From the NCBI GenBank assembly GCA_040767605.1, contig JAXGOI010000001.1, positions 1,302,001 through 1,366,000 on the forward strand: 64,000 nucleotides of DNA, written 5' to 3'. This DNA comes from JAXGOI01 sp040767605 (lineage in GTDB: Bacteria; Bacillota; Dehalobacteriia; UBA4068). Each line of letters starts with the position of its first letter. Within the stretch, counting starts at the first letter, position 1. Below, one piece after another: positions 9,441 to 18,870 of the stretch. The notes under the pieces are model-generated. The model saw only the letters and a list, made by a program, of their open reading frames with translations, ran no database searches and was not told the origin of the DNA. The translations under genes and the position numbers were made by a program.

Positions 9441-11492
9441 ATGGAGAATATGAAGTTCTTAGCTCTGTTAGCGGGTATAATCGCGCTATTTTTTGCTTTG
9501 TTCCTGGCTAAAAAGATTAATAAAGTAGATTCCGGCAATGACAAAATGAAGGAAATTGCGGCCGCAATCCATGACGGAGCTATGGCTTTTTTAAATCGCC
9601 AGTATCGCACATTAATTATCTTTGTAATATGCCTGGCGGCAGTTATTACTTTTGTCGGCTTTATGACAACCGGGGCGGACAGCCTTCAGCCCTCCACCGC
9701 TTTTACCTTTATTATCGGGGCGTTTTGCTCTATTTTAGCGGGGAATATCGGCATGAGGGTAGCCACTAAGGCCAATGTTCGCACAGCCAATGCCGCAGCA
9801 AAAAGCGGCTTAAACAAGGCTCTTGATATTGCCTTTTCCGGCGGGGCCGTAATGGGTATGAGTGTTGTGGGCCTTGGCCTTTTGGGCTTGGGCATTGTGG
9901 TTTTAATTTTCCCCGGGCAGCCCGGTGTTATAAATGGTTTTGCCTTAGGCGCCTCTTCCGTTGCTCTTTTCGGCCGGGTAGGCGGGGGTATTTATACTAA
10001 AGCCGCCGATGTCGGCGCCGATTTAGTCGGCAAAGTGGAAGCGGGCATTCCCGAGGACGATCCCCGTAATCCTGCCGTAATCGCGGATAATGTAGGGGAT
10101 AATGTAGGGGATGTAGCCGGTATGGGCTCCGACCTTTTTGAATCCTATGTAGGGGCAATTGTTGCGGCTATCGCCTTAGGCGCCGCTTTAAGCATAGGAA
10201 ATAGGGGCGAGGGGATAATAGCTCCTATGTTAATTGCGGCGGTAGGGATTATCGCCTCTATTATCGGCGCATTTTTTGTCAGCGCCAAAGAGGGCAGCGA
10301 CCCTCAAAAAGCTCTTAACACAGGTACTATGGTTGCGACTATTTTATCTATTATTGGTACCTTTGCCGTATGTAAGCTAGTTTTGCCTGCCGCTTTTACC
10401 GTAACAACCCTGGGCTTTACCAAGACTTATACGGCAAACGGCGTCTTTATAGCTACAATTGCCGGCCTTTTAGTGGGTTTTGCCATTGGCAAGGTTACCG
10501 AATATTATACATCCGCAAAATATGGCCCGGTACAGGCAATTGCAAAATCCTGCGAAACGGGAACGGCTACTAATATAATTTCCGGCATTGCCTCTGGTAT
10601 GGGTTCTACCGCCATGCCGATTATCCTGATTGTAATAGGTATTTTAGCGGCCTATCAGTTTGCCGGCCTTTATGGTATTGCTTTGGCGGCAGTCGGTATG
10701 CTTTCCACAACCGGCATGGTTGTAGCCGTAGATGCTTACGGCCCAATTTCCGATAATGCCGGAGGTATTGCGGAAATGGCAAATTTAGGCAAGGATGTAC
10801 GCAAAATTACAGATAGTTTGGATTCCGTCGGTAATACCACCGCGGCTATCGGCAAGGGTTTTGCCATTGGCTCCGCTGCTCTTACAGCCCTTGCTTTATT
10901 CTCCGCCTATACTCAGGCTGTAGGAATTGAAATGCTGAATATTTTAGACCCCAAGGTTGTTGCCGGTTTATTTATCGGCGGTATGCTGCCTTTTGTTTTC
11001 TCCTCCATGACTATGCAGGCTGTGGGGAGAGCCGCCGGCGCCATGATTGATGAAGTCCGCCGCCAGTTTAGGGAAATACCCGGCCTTATGGAGGAAAAAG
11101 CCAAGCCGGATTATGCCCGCTGTGTGGATATTAGCGCCAAGGCCGCTTTAAGGGAAATGATTTTGCCCAGTGTTTTAGCGGTTGTTGTGCCGGTTTTTGT
11201 AGGCCTTGCCCCGGGTTTAGGTAAAGAAACTTTAGGCGGCGTTTTAGCGGGCACTTTAGTCTCCGGCTTCCTTTTGGCAATTATGATGGCTAATGCCGGC
11301 GGCGCCTGGGATAATGCTAAAAAATATATAGAAGACGGCAACCATGGCGGCAAAGGTTCTGAGGCTCATGCTGCCGCCGTTAACGGGGATACCGTGGGAG
11401 ACCCCTTTAAGGATACCTCCGGCCCCTCTATTAATATTTTAATTAAGCTGATGACTATTATTTCTTTGGTATTCGCGCCTTTATTTATGTAA
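9441..11492 (+). CDS. hppA: Membrane-bound K+-dependent pyrophosphatase (H+ or Na+ pumping)
   Basis: The product is 683 residues from the ATG at 9441. A GTG at 9432 is too close to the CGGAG site. It is strongly hydrophobic with about 16 predicted helices. The pyrophosphate-binding signatures DVGADLVGKVE, DNVGDNVGDVAGMGSD and the C-terminal GDTVGDPFKDTSGPS are present. Ala follows GNTT in GNTTAAIG; in this family Ala marks K+-dependent enzymes and Lys marks K+-independent ones. The enzyme couples pyrophosphate hydrolysis to cation export. Whether the ion is H+, Na+ or both cannot be settled by eye. Confidence 0.93.
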   Translation: MENMKFLALLAGIIALFFALFLAKKINKVDSGNDKMKEIAAAIHDGAMAFLNRQYRTLIIFVICLAAVITFVGFMTTGADSLQPSTAFTFIIGAFCSILAGNIGMRVATKANVRTANAAAKSGLNKALDIAFSGGAVMGMSVVGLGLLGLGIVVLIFPGQPGVINGFALGASSVALFGRVGGGIYTKAADVGADLVGKVEAGIPEDDPRNPAVIADNVGDNVGDVAGMGSDLFESYVGAIVAAIALGAALSIGNRGEGIIAPMLIAAVGIIASIIGAFFVSAKEGSDPQKALNTGTMVATILSIIGTFAVCKLVLPAAFTVTTLGFTKTYTANGVFIATIAGLLVGFAIGKVTEYYTSAKYGPVQAIAKSCETGTATNIISGIASGMGSTAMPIILIVIGILAAYQFAGLYGIALAAVGMLSTTGMVVAVDAYGPISDNAGGIAEMANLGKDVRKITDSLDSVGNTTAAIGKGFAIGSAALTALALFSAYTQAVGIEMLNILDPKVVAGLFIGGMLPFVFSSMTMQAVGRAAGAMIDEVRRQFREIPGLMEEKAKPDYARCVDISAKAALREMILPSVLAVVVPVFVGLAPGLGKETLGGVLAGTLVSGFLLAIMMANAGGAWDNAKKYIEDGNHGGKGSEAHAAAVNGDTVGDPFKDTSGPSINILIKLMTIISLVFAPLFM

Positions 11493-11580
11493 TAAGGCTA
11501 TACGGATAAAGCGGTTTAAGCCCCTTTGCTTTCCCTTACTTTATCCGGTTTTAGGCAGGCAGATTTATGCTTATAATTGT

Positions 11581-11604
11581 GAAGCCGGGCTTGCTCTCGG
11601 CTTC
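11581..11604 (+). promoter_or_regulatory. small hairpin upstream of cysteine desulfurase gene
   Basis: GAAGCCG (11581-11587) pairs with CGGCTTC (11598-11604). It is followed by a short T-rich stretch just before the ribosome-binding site of the next gene. It may be a weak terminator for hppA. Confidence 0.4.
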
Positions 11605-11627
11605 ACCTTATTTTAGGAGGGTGAGCC

Positions 11628-12776
11628 TTGAGGGAAATTTATTTTGATAACAGCGCCACAACAAAGGTAGCCCCCTTTGCGGCCCAGGCTGCCCTTAAGG
11701 CTATGGAAGAGGATTACGGCAATCCCTCCTCCCTTCATGGTAAGGGGGTTGCCGCCTCCGAAATTATCCGAAAGGCCAAAGAAATTCTCAGCCCCCTATT
11801 ACAAGGGGGGGAGGGAGATATTTATTTTACTTCCGGCGGCAGCGAGAGTAATAATACGGCAATTTTCGGCGTGGCGGCAGCTCATGGCAAAAGAGCAAAA
11901 AGAATCTTAGTTTCTCCCATGGAGCATCCTTCCGTTTTGGAGCCGGTTGAAGATTTAAAAAACCGGGGCTTTATTATGGAGAATATACCCTTGGATAAAG
12001 AAGGCCTTATCTTGCTGCCGGCCTTTGAGGAAATGCTGGGGGAGGATATTTTATTAATCAGTATTCAGCATGTAAATAATGAAACCGGCGCCGTTCAGCC
12101 TTTAGAGGAAATCGGGGCTTTAATCAGGGAAAAAGCGCCCCGGGCTTTTTTTCATATTGATGGCGTTCAGGGCTTTTGCAAGCTCCCTACCCGCCTTGCC
12201 TTATGGGGCGCTCATCTTTACAGCGCCAGCGGCCATAAGCTTCATGCCCCTAAGGGCTGCGGCTTCCTTTGGCTTAAAAAGCAAATGCGTATAGCTCCGC
12301 TTATACTCGGCGGGGGGCAGGAGAAAAACCTGCGCTCCGGCACGGAAAATGTCCCGGGTATTGCGGCCTTTAAGGCCGCCGCCGAGTATTACGGCAAAAG
12401 GCAGGCCAAAAGCGCCGCCCATATGGGGCAGCTTAGAGAGTTTTTATGGCAGGAGCTTAATAAAAATATTGATGATTGCTTTTGCAACAGCCCCAAGGGA
12501 GGCGCCCCCCATATTTTAAATATTTCTTTTTTAGGAATTAAAAGCGAGGTGCTTTTGCATTATCTGGAAGGGGAGGGGCTTTATGTATCCTCCGGTTCTG
12601 CCTGCCACAGCAATAAAAAGCTCTCCGGCAGTCCGGTTTTAAGGGGTATGGGCCTGCCCAAAGAGCGTATAGACAGCGCCATCCGCTTCAGTTTTTCGCC
12701 CCAAAATACTCTGGAGGAGGCTAAAGCCGCCTCTGTTATTATTAAAAAAGCTGTGGCGGAATTAAGATTATTATAA
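11628..12776 (+). CDS. iscS: Cysteine desulfurase (NifS/IscS-like, PLP)
   Basis: The 382-residue class V aminotransferase-fold enzyme starts at a TTG seven bases after TAGGAGG. The N-terminus reads YFDNSATT. The PLP Lys lies in ASGHKLHAPKG. The persulfide-forming Cys lies in SSGSACHS. It removes sulfur from cysteine to form an enzyme persulfide. Because thiI follows by 29 bases, it most likely serves as the dedicated sulfur donor for tRNA 4-thiouridine, like NifZ of Bacillus. Supply to selenophosphate or Fe-S clusters is possible but not shown. The gene symbol is a family-level assignment. Confidence 0.9.
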   Translation: MREIYFDNSATTKVAPFAAQAALKAMEEDYGNPSSLHGKGVAASEIIRKAKEILSPLLQGGEGDIYFTSGGSESNNTAIFGVAAAHGKRAKRILVSPMEHPSVLEPVEDLKNRGFIMENIPLDKEGLILLPAFEEMLGEDILLISIQHVNNETGAVQPLEEIGALIREKAPRAFFHIDGVQGFCKLPTRLALWGAHLYSASGHKLHAPKGCGFLWLKKQMRIAPLILGGGQEKNLRSGTENVPGIAAFKAAAEYYGKRQAKSAAHMGQLREFLWQELNKNIDDCFCNSPKGGAPHILNISFLGIKSEVLLHYLEGEGLYVSSGSACHSNKKLSGSPVLRGMGLPKERIDSAIRFSFSPQNTLEEAKAASVIIKKAVAELRLL

Positions 12777-12805
12777 ATACCCTGCCAAAGAGGAAAGGAG
12801 AGCCT

Positions 12806-13975
12806 ATGGAAAGCCGCCTTTTATTAATACGCTACGGAGAGCTTGGCCTTAAAGGCAAGAATAAAATCCGTTTTATAGAAATGCTTACCCGTAATATACG
12901 CCATGCCTTGTCGGATTTGCCCAAAAGGGAGATAAAATATACCTGGGGCCGAATTTGGGTTGAGGTTAAGGATGACCTCCCCCAGGTAATGGAAAGGCTG
13001 AAAAAGGTTTTTGGTATTTATTCAATTTCCCCCGTTTTGGAATGCCCCAGGGATTTTAATGAGATTTGCGCCGCCGCTTTGAAGGTTTTAAAAAATGCCC
13101 TGCCTCAAGGGGGAACCTTTAAGGTGGAAACCCGCCGTGCGGATAAAAGCTTCCCTATGATATCCCCGGAGATAAGCGCCGGGGTTGCCGAATATTTATT
13201 TGAGAATATAGGCCCGGAATATAAGGCGGATATGCACTCTCCCCAGCGGATTGTTTATGTGGAAATCCGTACGGAGGGGGTTTTTGTTTACGGGGAAATT
13301 ATAGCCGGCGCTAAAGGGCTGCCGGTGGGCTGCTCCGGTAAGGCATTGCTTATGCTTTCCGGGGGTATAGATAGCCCCGTTGCCGGTTGGATGGCCATGA
13401 AAAGAGGTGTGCCCATTGAGGCAATCCATTTTCATAGCTTCCCCTTTACGGGAGAAAAAAGTAAGGAAAAGGTTTTGGAGCTTTGCCGTTTGCTGGCTCC
13501 CTGGCAGGGCAGGCCTATTATTTTGCATATAGTGCATTTTACGGAAATTCAAAAGGCCATTCATAAAAACTGCCCGGCGGAATACGGTATAACAATTATG
13601 CGGAGGATGATGTTCCGCCTGGCAGAAATTTTGGCCAAAAAAAACAGGGCCTTGGCAATTTATACCGGGGAAAGCGTAGGCCAGGTGGCAAGCCAAACTC
13701 TGGAAAGCATAAATACGATTAATCAGGTTGTAAATATACCTGTTTTGCGCCCTTTAATCGGCCTGGATAAAGAAGATATAGTTAAATACGCCCAGCATAT
13801 ATCCACTTATGAAACATCTATATTGCCCTATGAAGATTGCTGCACAATCTTTTTGCCGGAATTCCCCAAAATACGCCCCAAAATAGAGGAGGCCGAGGAA
13901 ATAGAAAAGGCCTTAAATATCAAAGACCTTTTGGATGAGGCTTTATCTAAAACCGAAAGATTAAGCATAAAATAA
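12806..13975 (+). CDS. thiI: tRNA 4-thiouridine synthase ThiI (short form, no rhodanese domain)
   Basis: The 389-residue product has an N-terminal ferredoxin-like and THUMP region (RYGELGLKGKN), followed by the PP-loop ATPase motif SGGIDSPVAGW at about residues 187-197. The C-terminal rhodanese domain of the enterobacterial enzyme is missing, as is usual in Firmicutes. A separate cysteine desulfurase supplies sulfur, and its gene lies immediately upstream. It modifies U8 of tRNA. The start ATG follows AAAGGAGAG. Confidence 0.94.
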   Translation: MESRLLLIRYGELGLKGKNKIRFIEMLTRNIRHALSDLPKREIKYTWGRIWVEVKDDLPQVMERLKKVFGIYSISPVLECPRDFNEICAAALKVLKNALPQGGTFKVETRRADKSFPMISPEISAGVAEYLFENIGPEYKADMHSPQRIVYVEIRTEGVFVYGEIIAGAKGLPVGCSGKALLMLSGGIDSPVAGWMAMKRGVPIEAIHFHSFPFTGEKSKEKVLELCRLLAPWQGRPIILHIVHFTEIQKAIHKNCPAEYGITIMRRMMFRLAEILAKKNRALAIYTGESVGQVASQTLESINTINQVVNIPVLRPLIGLDKEDIVKYAQHISTYETSILPYEDCCTIFLPEFPKIRPKIEEAEEIEKALNIKDLLDEALSKTERLSIK

Positions 13976-14003
13976 AAAAGGGCTCGCCCTTTTTTATTTT
14001 TTA
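13974..14003 (+). terminator. Rho-independent terminator after thiI
   Basis: A6G3 pairs with C3T6 around a CTCG loop, then a T-rich tail follows. The stem starts within the thiI stop codon. Confidence 0.85.
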
Positions 14004-14068
14004 GGATATTAGCCGCCTTAGGAGGGGAAAATAAAGAGCAGAACTTAGTTTAAAAATCAAGGAGAGTT

Positions 14069-16237
14069 ATGAATAAAGAAAAAACCCCTAAAATTGATGC
14101 CATAGAGTCTGTAAAAGAGGAAATAATTAAATACTTTAATTCCCCAAAATACAAGCCCCAAAATTTACGGGGCCTTGCGTCCGCCCTTCCTTATGACCGT
14201 TTTAGCCTGCGGCAGGCAATTTCAGAATTAACGGAGGAAGGGGTAATTTTATGGGGGAAAAAGAATTGTTATTTTCTCCCTCAAAGCCTTGGCTGGCGCA
14301 GAGGGAAAATCCAGGGACACCCCCGGGGCTACGGGTTTTTCCTCCCGGAAGGGGAAGGGGAAGATATTTTTATTTCCCCCGGGGATTTAAACGGCGCCTG
14401 GCATGGGGATACGGTTTGGCTTAAACCCAAAGAATTAAAAAGCCGCAGGCAGGCAGAAGAAAGAAGGCAAAGAGGCCAGGTAGCCTTTATTATAAAGCGG
14501 GCCCACGGCCTTATTTTAGGGCAGTACGAAAAGAGAAACCGCGCCGGTATTGTTTACCCACTGGAAAAGAGAATAAACCAGCCTATATTTATCCGCCCCG
14601 GCCAGGGCAAAAGAGCCAAGGATGGGGATACGGTTTTAGCGGAAATAGATACCTGGCCCGAGGAGGGCAGAAGCCCGGCCTATGGTAAAATAAAGGAAAT
14701 TATTACCCATTTAGGGCAAAAAAAAGGGGATACTTTAATTACCGTAAAAAAATTCGGCCTGGAGGCGGAATTTGCTCCCAATGTTCTTTTGGCGGCTCAA
14801 AAGGCGGCCAAAAATGGTCTTGGCGGCTTAGAGCAGCTTAAAAACCGTGAGGATTTACGGGAAGAATTTATTCTTACCATAGACGGCTTAGATGCCCGGG
14901 ATTTAGACGACGCCCTTTCTCTTACAAAAACAAAAGACGGCAACCGGCTTTTAGGGGTGCATATTGCGGATGTTGCCCATTATGTGCCGTTAAATTCCCC
15001 TTTGGATAAAGAGGCGAAAGAAAGGGGAACCAGCGTATATTTTCCTAATCTGGTTTTGCCCATGCTGCCGCCGGAGCTTTCCAATGGGATTTGCAGCCTG
15101 AATGTAAATGAGGACAGGCTGGCCCTTTCCTGTATTATGGAAATTAACCCAAAGGGAGAAATAATAAACCACCGTTTGACGGAAAGCATAATCAGAGTTA
15201 AGCACAGATTATGCTATGAGGATATAAATGCCGCTTTGGAAGAGGATAATCAGCAGGCTTTAGAGGTTTTAGCCCCTTGTTTAAATATGCTTAGAGATTT
15301 ATGGGCTTTAAGGGATGCCCTTCTCCAAAGGAGAAAGGCTAAAGGTTCTTTAAATTTTGAATTCCCGGAATGTAAAGTTATAATGAATGAAGAGGATGAA
15401 ATAATTGAGGTTAAAAAGCAGTATAGCCGCCTGGGAGAAAGCCTGATTGAAGAGGCAATGCTTGCCGCCAATCAAACTGTGGCCGAGGCCTTTGCCCGCT
15501 TAAAGCTGCCCTTTATTTACAGGGTTCATCAGCCCTGCCAGGGGGATAAACTTTTTGAGCTAAACGAGAGTTTAAAAATGCTTAATTATTATTTGCCCGG
15601 CAAAGGGGGTAAGCCAAACTCCAAGGATATGCAGGAATTATTAAATAAAGTTAAGGGCAAGCCGGAGGAAAGGCTGGTTTCCACATTATTGCTCCGTTCT
15701 ATGGACCATGCCTTTTACAGTACGGAGCCTTTAGGCCATTTTGCTTTGGCCTTTGAATATTACAGCCACTTTACCGCCCCTATTCGCCGCTACCCGGATT
15801 TAGCCATTCACCGCCAAATAAAAGCCTGGCTTATTGGGGAAAAATCCGGCGGCACTGAGGAAGGCCTGGCATTTATCGCCTCCCATAGTTCCGGCCGGGA
15901 AAGATTGGCAGAAAAAGCGGAAAGGGAAATTACGGCTATTTTATGCTGCCGCTATTTAGAGGATAAAATCGGTGAATGTTTTTGGGGCAATATTTCCGGC
16001 ATTACATCCTACGGCTTATATGTGGAAATGGATACCGGCATAGAAGGCCTGGTAAGAATAGGGGATATAGAAGACGATTATTATATATTTTATGAGAAGG
16101 AATATTGCCTGAAGGGCAAAAAAGGGAAGACATACCGCCTTGGCGACAGAGTTAAAGTAAGTATTGCCAGGGTGGATGCCTCCCTAATAACCATAGATTT
16201 ATTTTTAATGCCGGAGGAGGCAGAAAACTCTTGCTAA
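14069..16237 (+). CDS. rnr: Ribonuclease R
   Basis: The 722-residue 3'-5' exoribonuclease follows AAGGAGAG. The layout is a winged-helix region at residues 1-70, two cold-shock domains, and the catalytic RNB domain with the Asp cluster DARDLDDALSL and HIADVAHYV. The FTAPIRRYPDL motif lies later in the RNB domain, and a C-terminal S1 domain (SGITSYGLYVEM) closes the protein. RNase R degrades structured RNA and acts with tmRNA/SmpB on stalled messages. Its placement upstream of smpB and ssrA fits that partnership. Confidence 0.95.
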   Translation: MNKEKTPKIDAIESVKEEIIKYFNSPKYKPQNLRGLASALPYDRFSLRQAISELTEEGVILWGKKNCYFLPQSLGWRRGKIQGHPRGYGFFLPEGEGEDIFISPGDLNGAWHGDTVWLKPKELKSRRQAEERRQRGQVAFIIKRAHGLILGQYEKRNRAGIVYPLEKRINQPIFIRPGQGKRAKDGDTVLAEIDTWPEEGRSPAYGKIKEIITHLGQKKGDTLITVKKFGLEAEFAPNVLLAAQKAAKNGLGGLEQLKNREDLREEFILTIDGLDARDLDDALSLTKTKDGNRLLGVHIADVAHYVPLNSPLDKEAKERGTSVYFPNLVLPMLPPELSNGICSLNVNEDRLALSCIMEINPKGEIINHRLTESIIRVKHRLCYEDINAALEEDNQQALEVLAPCLNMLRDLWALRDALLQRRKAKGSLNFEFPECKVIMNEEDEIIEVKKQYSRLGESLIEEAMLAANQTVAEAFARLKLPFIYRVHQPCQGDKLFELNESLKMLNYYLPGKGGKPNSKDMQELLNKVKGKPEERLVSTLLLRSMDHAFYSTEPLGHFALAFEYYSHFTAPIRRYPDLAIHRQIKAWLIGEKSGGTEEGLAFIASHSSGRERLAEKAEREITAILCCRYLEDKIGECFWGNISGITSYGLYVEMDTGIEGLVRIGDIEDDYYIFYEKEYCLKGKKGKTYRLGDRVKVSIARVDASLITIDLFLMPEEAENSC

Positions 16238-16314
16238 TAATTTAAGTTTTAGCCCCCGGCCATAATTGGGTTTTGCCCTTTTTTAGATGTATTTGTTATA
16301 GGTTTTTACTTCTG

Positions 16315-16605
16315 TTAACTTTTTTTATGGTTTTTTTGATACCATTTATGGTAGGGTATGCTTTCCTTATATAAGCTATCCGGGCAGCAATCAATATCAT
16401 CATTCCAGGCCAGGGTACTTCTTTCAGGGCAGATATATGCTTTTTTAAAAAAATTAATATCTTTTAAAGGCTCAAAAATTATGTTATTAGAATTTTGAAT
16501 ATCATCACAATTGTAAACACGCTTTTCATCATTACAAAAAGTGATTAATAAATTCCAGCCATTTAGATATTTGACAGCCTTTGGAATTACTGTTTTGCTA
16601 AACAT
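16315..16605 (-). CDS. DUF2442-like small protein
   Basis: The 96-residue product has the pattern remembered for DUF2442 proteins: a basic strand with NGWNLLITFCNDEKRVYNC, then FEPLKDINFFKKAYI and a C-terminal TLAWNDDIDCCPDSLY. Such proteins often accompany DUF4160 partners in toxin-antitoxin-like pairs, but no DUF4160 gene is visible beside it. An AGGGGGC site precedes the ATG on the minus strand. It is convergent with rnr. The function is unknown. Confidence 0.7.
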   Translation of the reverse strand: MFSKTVIPKAVKYLNGWNLLITFCNDEKRVYNCDDIQNSNNIIFEPLKDINFFKKAYICPERSTLAWNDDIDCCPDSLYKESIPYHKWYQKNHKKS

Positions 16606-17075
16606 ACTGTGCCCCCTCCATATTAGCCTATTTTACTAGGCGCTTTTTTACCGTTCATCATATAACAAAATGCCTTTTTAATAGCATTTCTATTCTTCAT
16701 AATATAGCTATATATTTGTTCTATTTCCTTTTAATAACCCTAAACCATATTGCCCCTCCAATTATATTGCAATCTATTAAGTTTTTCAACGGTTTGCAAA
16801 GCGCCGGCTCATTCATGGGGTATAATACCAAAAATAATAATCATCCAGTGCTTCTTTAAACCCTTTGGCCCGCAAAATCCGGCAAGCTTATCCTGATCCC
16901 TATATAGGGGTTAAGCCAGAGGAAGAGGGCCGGCAGGTTTAGCCCAAAGATTTTTAAACTATTAGCCTTAATTTAAGGCGCGAATATTAAAAATTTATTT
17001 GAGGAAACAGGCAAGATTATGTTAAGATAAGATGTAATAGTAAAAGGAGAAAATTTTTATTAAGGAGATATTATT
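16606..17075 (+). other. 470-bp intergenic region upstream of smpB
   Basis: This AT-rich spacer separates the divergent DUF2442-like gene and smpB. A TATAAT at 16821-16826 lacks a well-spaced -35 box. A possible 25-codon minus-strand frame at 16623-16700 has no ribosome-binding site. Nothing else is recognised. Confidence 0.5.
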
Positions 17076-17549
17076 GTGGCAGACGGGCAAAAAATTAAAA
17101 TTATAACAGAAAACCGCCGTGCCCGCCATGAATATCATCTGGTGGAAATTTTTGAGGCCGGGCTGGAATTAAAAGGTACGGAGGTAAAATCCCTGCGTAA
17201 CGGTAAGGCCAATTTGCAGGATGCCTATGCCCGAGTTGAAAAGGGCGAAATATTCATATATAATATGCATATAAGCCCTTATGAAATGGGCAACCGTAAT
17301 AATCATGACCCAAAGCGCGTACGGCGTTTACTCCTCCATAAAAGTGAGATAAACAGCCTGTATGCCAAAGTGAGGGAAAAGGGGCTGACTTTAATCCCCT
17401 TAAAAATTTATTTTGTCAGGGGTAGGGCAAAGCTGGAGTTGGCTTTGGCCCGGGGCAAAAAGCTTTACGATAAAAGGGATGATTTAGCTGCAAAAGAAGC
17501 AAAAAGAGATATGCAGCGGGCTGTAAAAGAACGCAGCCAGGCTCTTTAA
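17076..17549 (+). CDS. smpB: SsrA-binding protein SmpB
   Basis: The 157-residue product starts at a GTG preceded by AAGGAGA. Family signatures are visible: ITENRRARHEY, GLELKGTEVKSLR, the HISPYE segment, and the C-terminal basic tail with GKKLYDKRDDLA. SmpB loads tmRNA onto stalled ribosomes. The ssrA gene begins 73 bases downstream. Confidence 0.96.
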   Translation: MADGQKIKIITENRRARHEYHLVEIFEAGLELKGTEVKSLRNGKANLQDAYARVEKGEIFIYNMHISPYEMGNRNNHDPKRVRRLLLHKSEINSLYAKVREKGLTLIPLKIYFVRGRAKLELALARGKKLYDKRDDLAAKEAKRDMQRAVKERSQAL

Positions 17550-17550
17550 A

Positions 17551-17622
17551 GCCCAAAAGCCCAAAAGCCCAAAAGCCCAAAAGCCCAAAAACCCAAAAAC
17601 CCAAAAACCCAAAAACCCAAAT
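17551..17622 (+). repeat. 8-bp tandem repeat between smpB and ssrA
   Basis: Nine consecutive 8-bp units are present: five of GCCCAAAA, then four starting ACCC. The last unit abuts the tmRNA 5' end. One base change separates the two halves of the array. It is a microsatellite-like tract that could vary in length between strains and sits where the ssrA promoter or processing leader would be. Confidence 0.9.
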
Positions 17623-17969
17623 GGGGGTGTATTGGTTTCGACGGGGGATGAATTGGCATAAGTAGCGAGCCGGTGTTCCATTGGTCCGTAAAACGGTGGA
17701 AAATTTTTAATTGCCAAACCTAATTTAGCTTTAGCCGCTTAATTGCGGTTAACCTTCTTCCTGCCTCGCCCGTAGGGGAGAAAAGAAGGCCATTAATACG
17801 GGTTGCCTTAAGGGTTTAGCCTTGAGCCTTTAAGGGAGATTAAAAGGCTGGCAAAGAAAAAGGCTGCCATTGGCCGTTTTTAATGCGAGAATAAAAGCAG
17901 TGGCTGCGCTCGGAGAAGCTTATGTGGGTTCTCTTTCGGACGGGGGTTCGACTCCCCCCACCTCCACCA
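17623..17969 (+). ncRNA. ssrA: tmRNA (transfer-messenger RNA)
   Basis: The 5' end GGGGGTG pairs with CACCTCC just before the encoded ACCA, including a G3-U pair. The tRNA-like parts are conserved: GTATTGGTTTCGACGGGG at the 5' side and GGGGGTTCGACTCCCCCC (T arm) at the 3' side. The predicted resume frame at 17713-17742 reads AKPNLALAA then TAA, ending with the usual LAA degradation signal. The length is 347 bases. It sits directly after smpB. A decayed mobile element follows its 3' end. Confidence 0.95.
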
Positions 17970-18162
17970 AATCAAATACCATCTATTGATAAAAGGAATT
18001 TTGTCAGCAGGTGGTTTTTTGTTTGCCCGAAAGTCCGCTGTTTGCGGGCTTTTCTGCGTTTGTGGGTCTTGGCTTGTAGCAATAGCTGGTACTTTTGAAC
18101 AGCTGTTTTCGGAGGACACTTGATATGAACCGTAGTGTTTTTCCGGAAGGCTGCAAGGGCAA

Positions 18163-18223
18163 ATCGTTAAAAGAAAGGTAATCGTTAAAAGTTGCACCGA
18201 AAATCAGGCTATCTTTTAACGAT
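18163..18223 (+). repeat. CGTTAAAAG-type direct and inverted repeats
   Basis: ATCGTTAAAAG occurs at 18163-18173 and again at 18181-18191. Its inverted copy CTTTTAACGAT lies at 18213-18223, and a related GCCGTTAAAA follows. They lie between ssrA and the recombinase fragment and may be remnants of recombinase or replication sites of the decayed element. Confidence 0.5.
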
Positions 18224-18291
18224 ACACCGAGCCGTTAAAAATTAGGGCATAGACAAAGAAAAACAGCCCGTCTTAAGACGAGCCATATACC

Positions 18292-18386
18292 TTGGCAACC
18301 TTGCAATCTTGACCGAGAAAGCCGCATAATCACAGGGTTTATAAATGATTTAAGGTTGCCAACGCCTTTGATGGATTGGCAACCTT
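18292..18386 (+). repeat. three copies of TTGGCAACCTT in alternating orientation
   Basis: TTGGCAACCTT lies at 18292-18302 and 18376-18386, and its reverse complement AAGGTTGCCAA at 18352-18362. A 12-bp palindrome (CGTCTTAAGACG, 18269-18280) is adjacent. The set abuts the 3' end of the recombinase fragment, where recombinase-binding sites would be expected. Confidence 0.55.
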
Positions 18387-18401
18387 GATATTATGAAAAT
18401 A

Positions 18402-18870
18402 TTAAGCAGTGACTTCTGAGCCGTTCTTGAACTTAAACGTCATTGTGGCATCTCGCTCAACTGTCACTTGGTCGATTACGGCAAGCCATAGCTTTTCATC
18501 AAAATTGTCGATAGCGAGTGGGCGATTCTCGATGTCTTTGATGAAAACCTCGATAATCTTTGCCTTGCCGAGCCGCTCCCGTTTGGCGTTTTCCAGCTCA
18601 TCAACTTGTTCGGTAGCCTTACGATGGCGGTCGAGGTAGGCGTTGTTTCGCTCTGCCCATTCCGTTTGATTGACGGCAGTTCGAGCATTTTCATAAATTG
18701 CTTTTCGGGAAAGTTCTGTGACAACCTCAATCTCACGGAGCAATTCAGCAAGTTTTGTATCAATCACTGTCGTATTACAAAGGACATTTTGAGCAAGGCG
18801 GCAGTCTTCAATCAGTCCATCTCGGTCATTCATTAGGTGGTTGAAAGCTGTTAAAAACCTTAATCTCTTG
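18402..18870 (-). pseudogene. C-terminal fragment of a large serine recombinase
   Basis: The frame encodes the end of a resolvase-family recombinase: FLTAFNHLMNDRD, a coiled-coil-like stretch, then NFDEKLWLAVIDQVTVERD and a final strand TMTFKFKNGSE. This resembles the C-terminus of large serine recombinases on clostridial integrative elements. The catalytic resolvase domain is absent, and upstream of about base 18870 the frame runs into unrelated polymerase sequence. It is therefore a truncated remnant. Base composition and codon use differ from the flanking housekeeping genes. Confidence 0.8.

Noticed and set aside
13196..13696. 166-residue minus-strand frame opposite thiI
   Set aside because: Antisense shadow of a clearly conserved gene.
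16623..16700. 25-codon minus-strand frame upstream of the DUF2442-like gene
   Set aside because: No ribosome-binding site and no recognised similarity; could be a partner-gene remnant but not supported.
17551..17622. CRISPR-like array
   Set aside because: Units are 8 bp with no spacers; it is a simple tandem repeat.
17880..18197. 105-residue minus-strand frame containing WWRWGESNPRP
   Set aside because: It is the antisense of the tmRNA 3' end (T arm and CCA); this peptide is a well-known spurious translation of tRNA-like genes.
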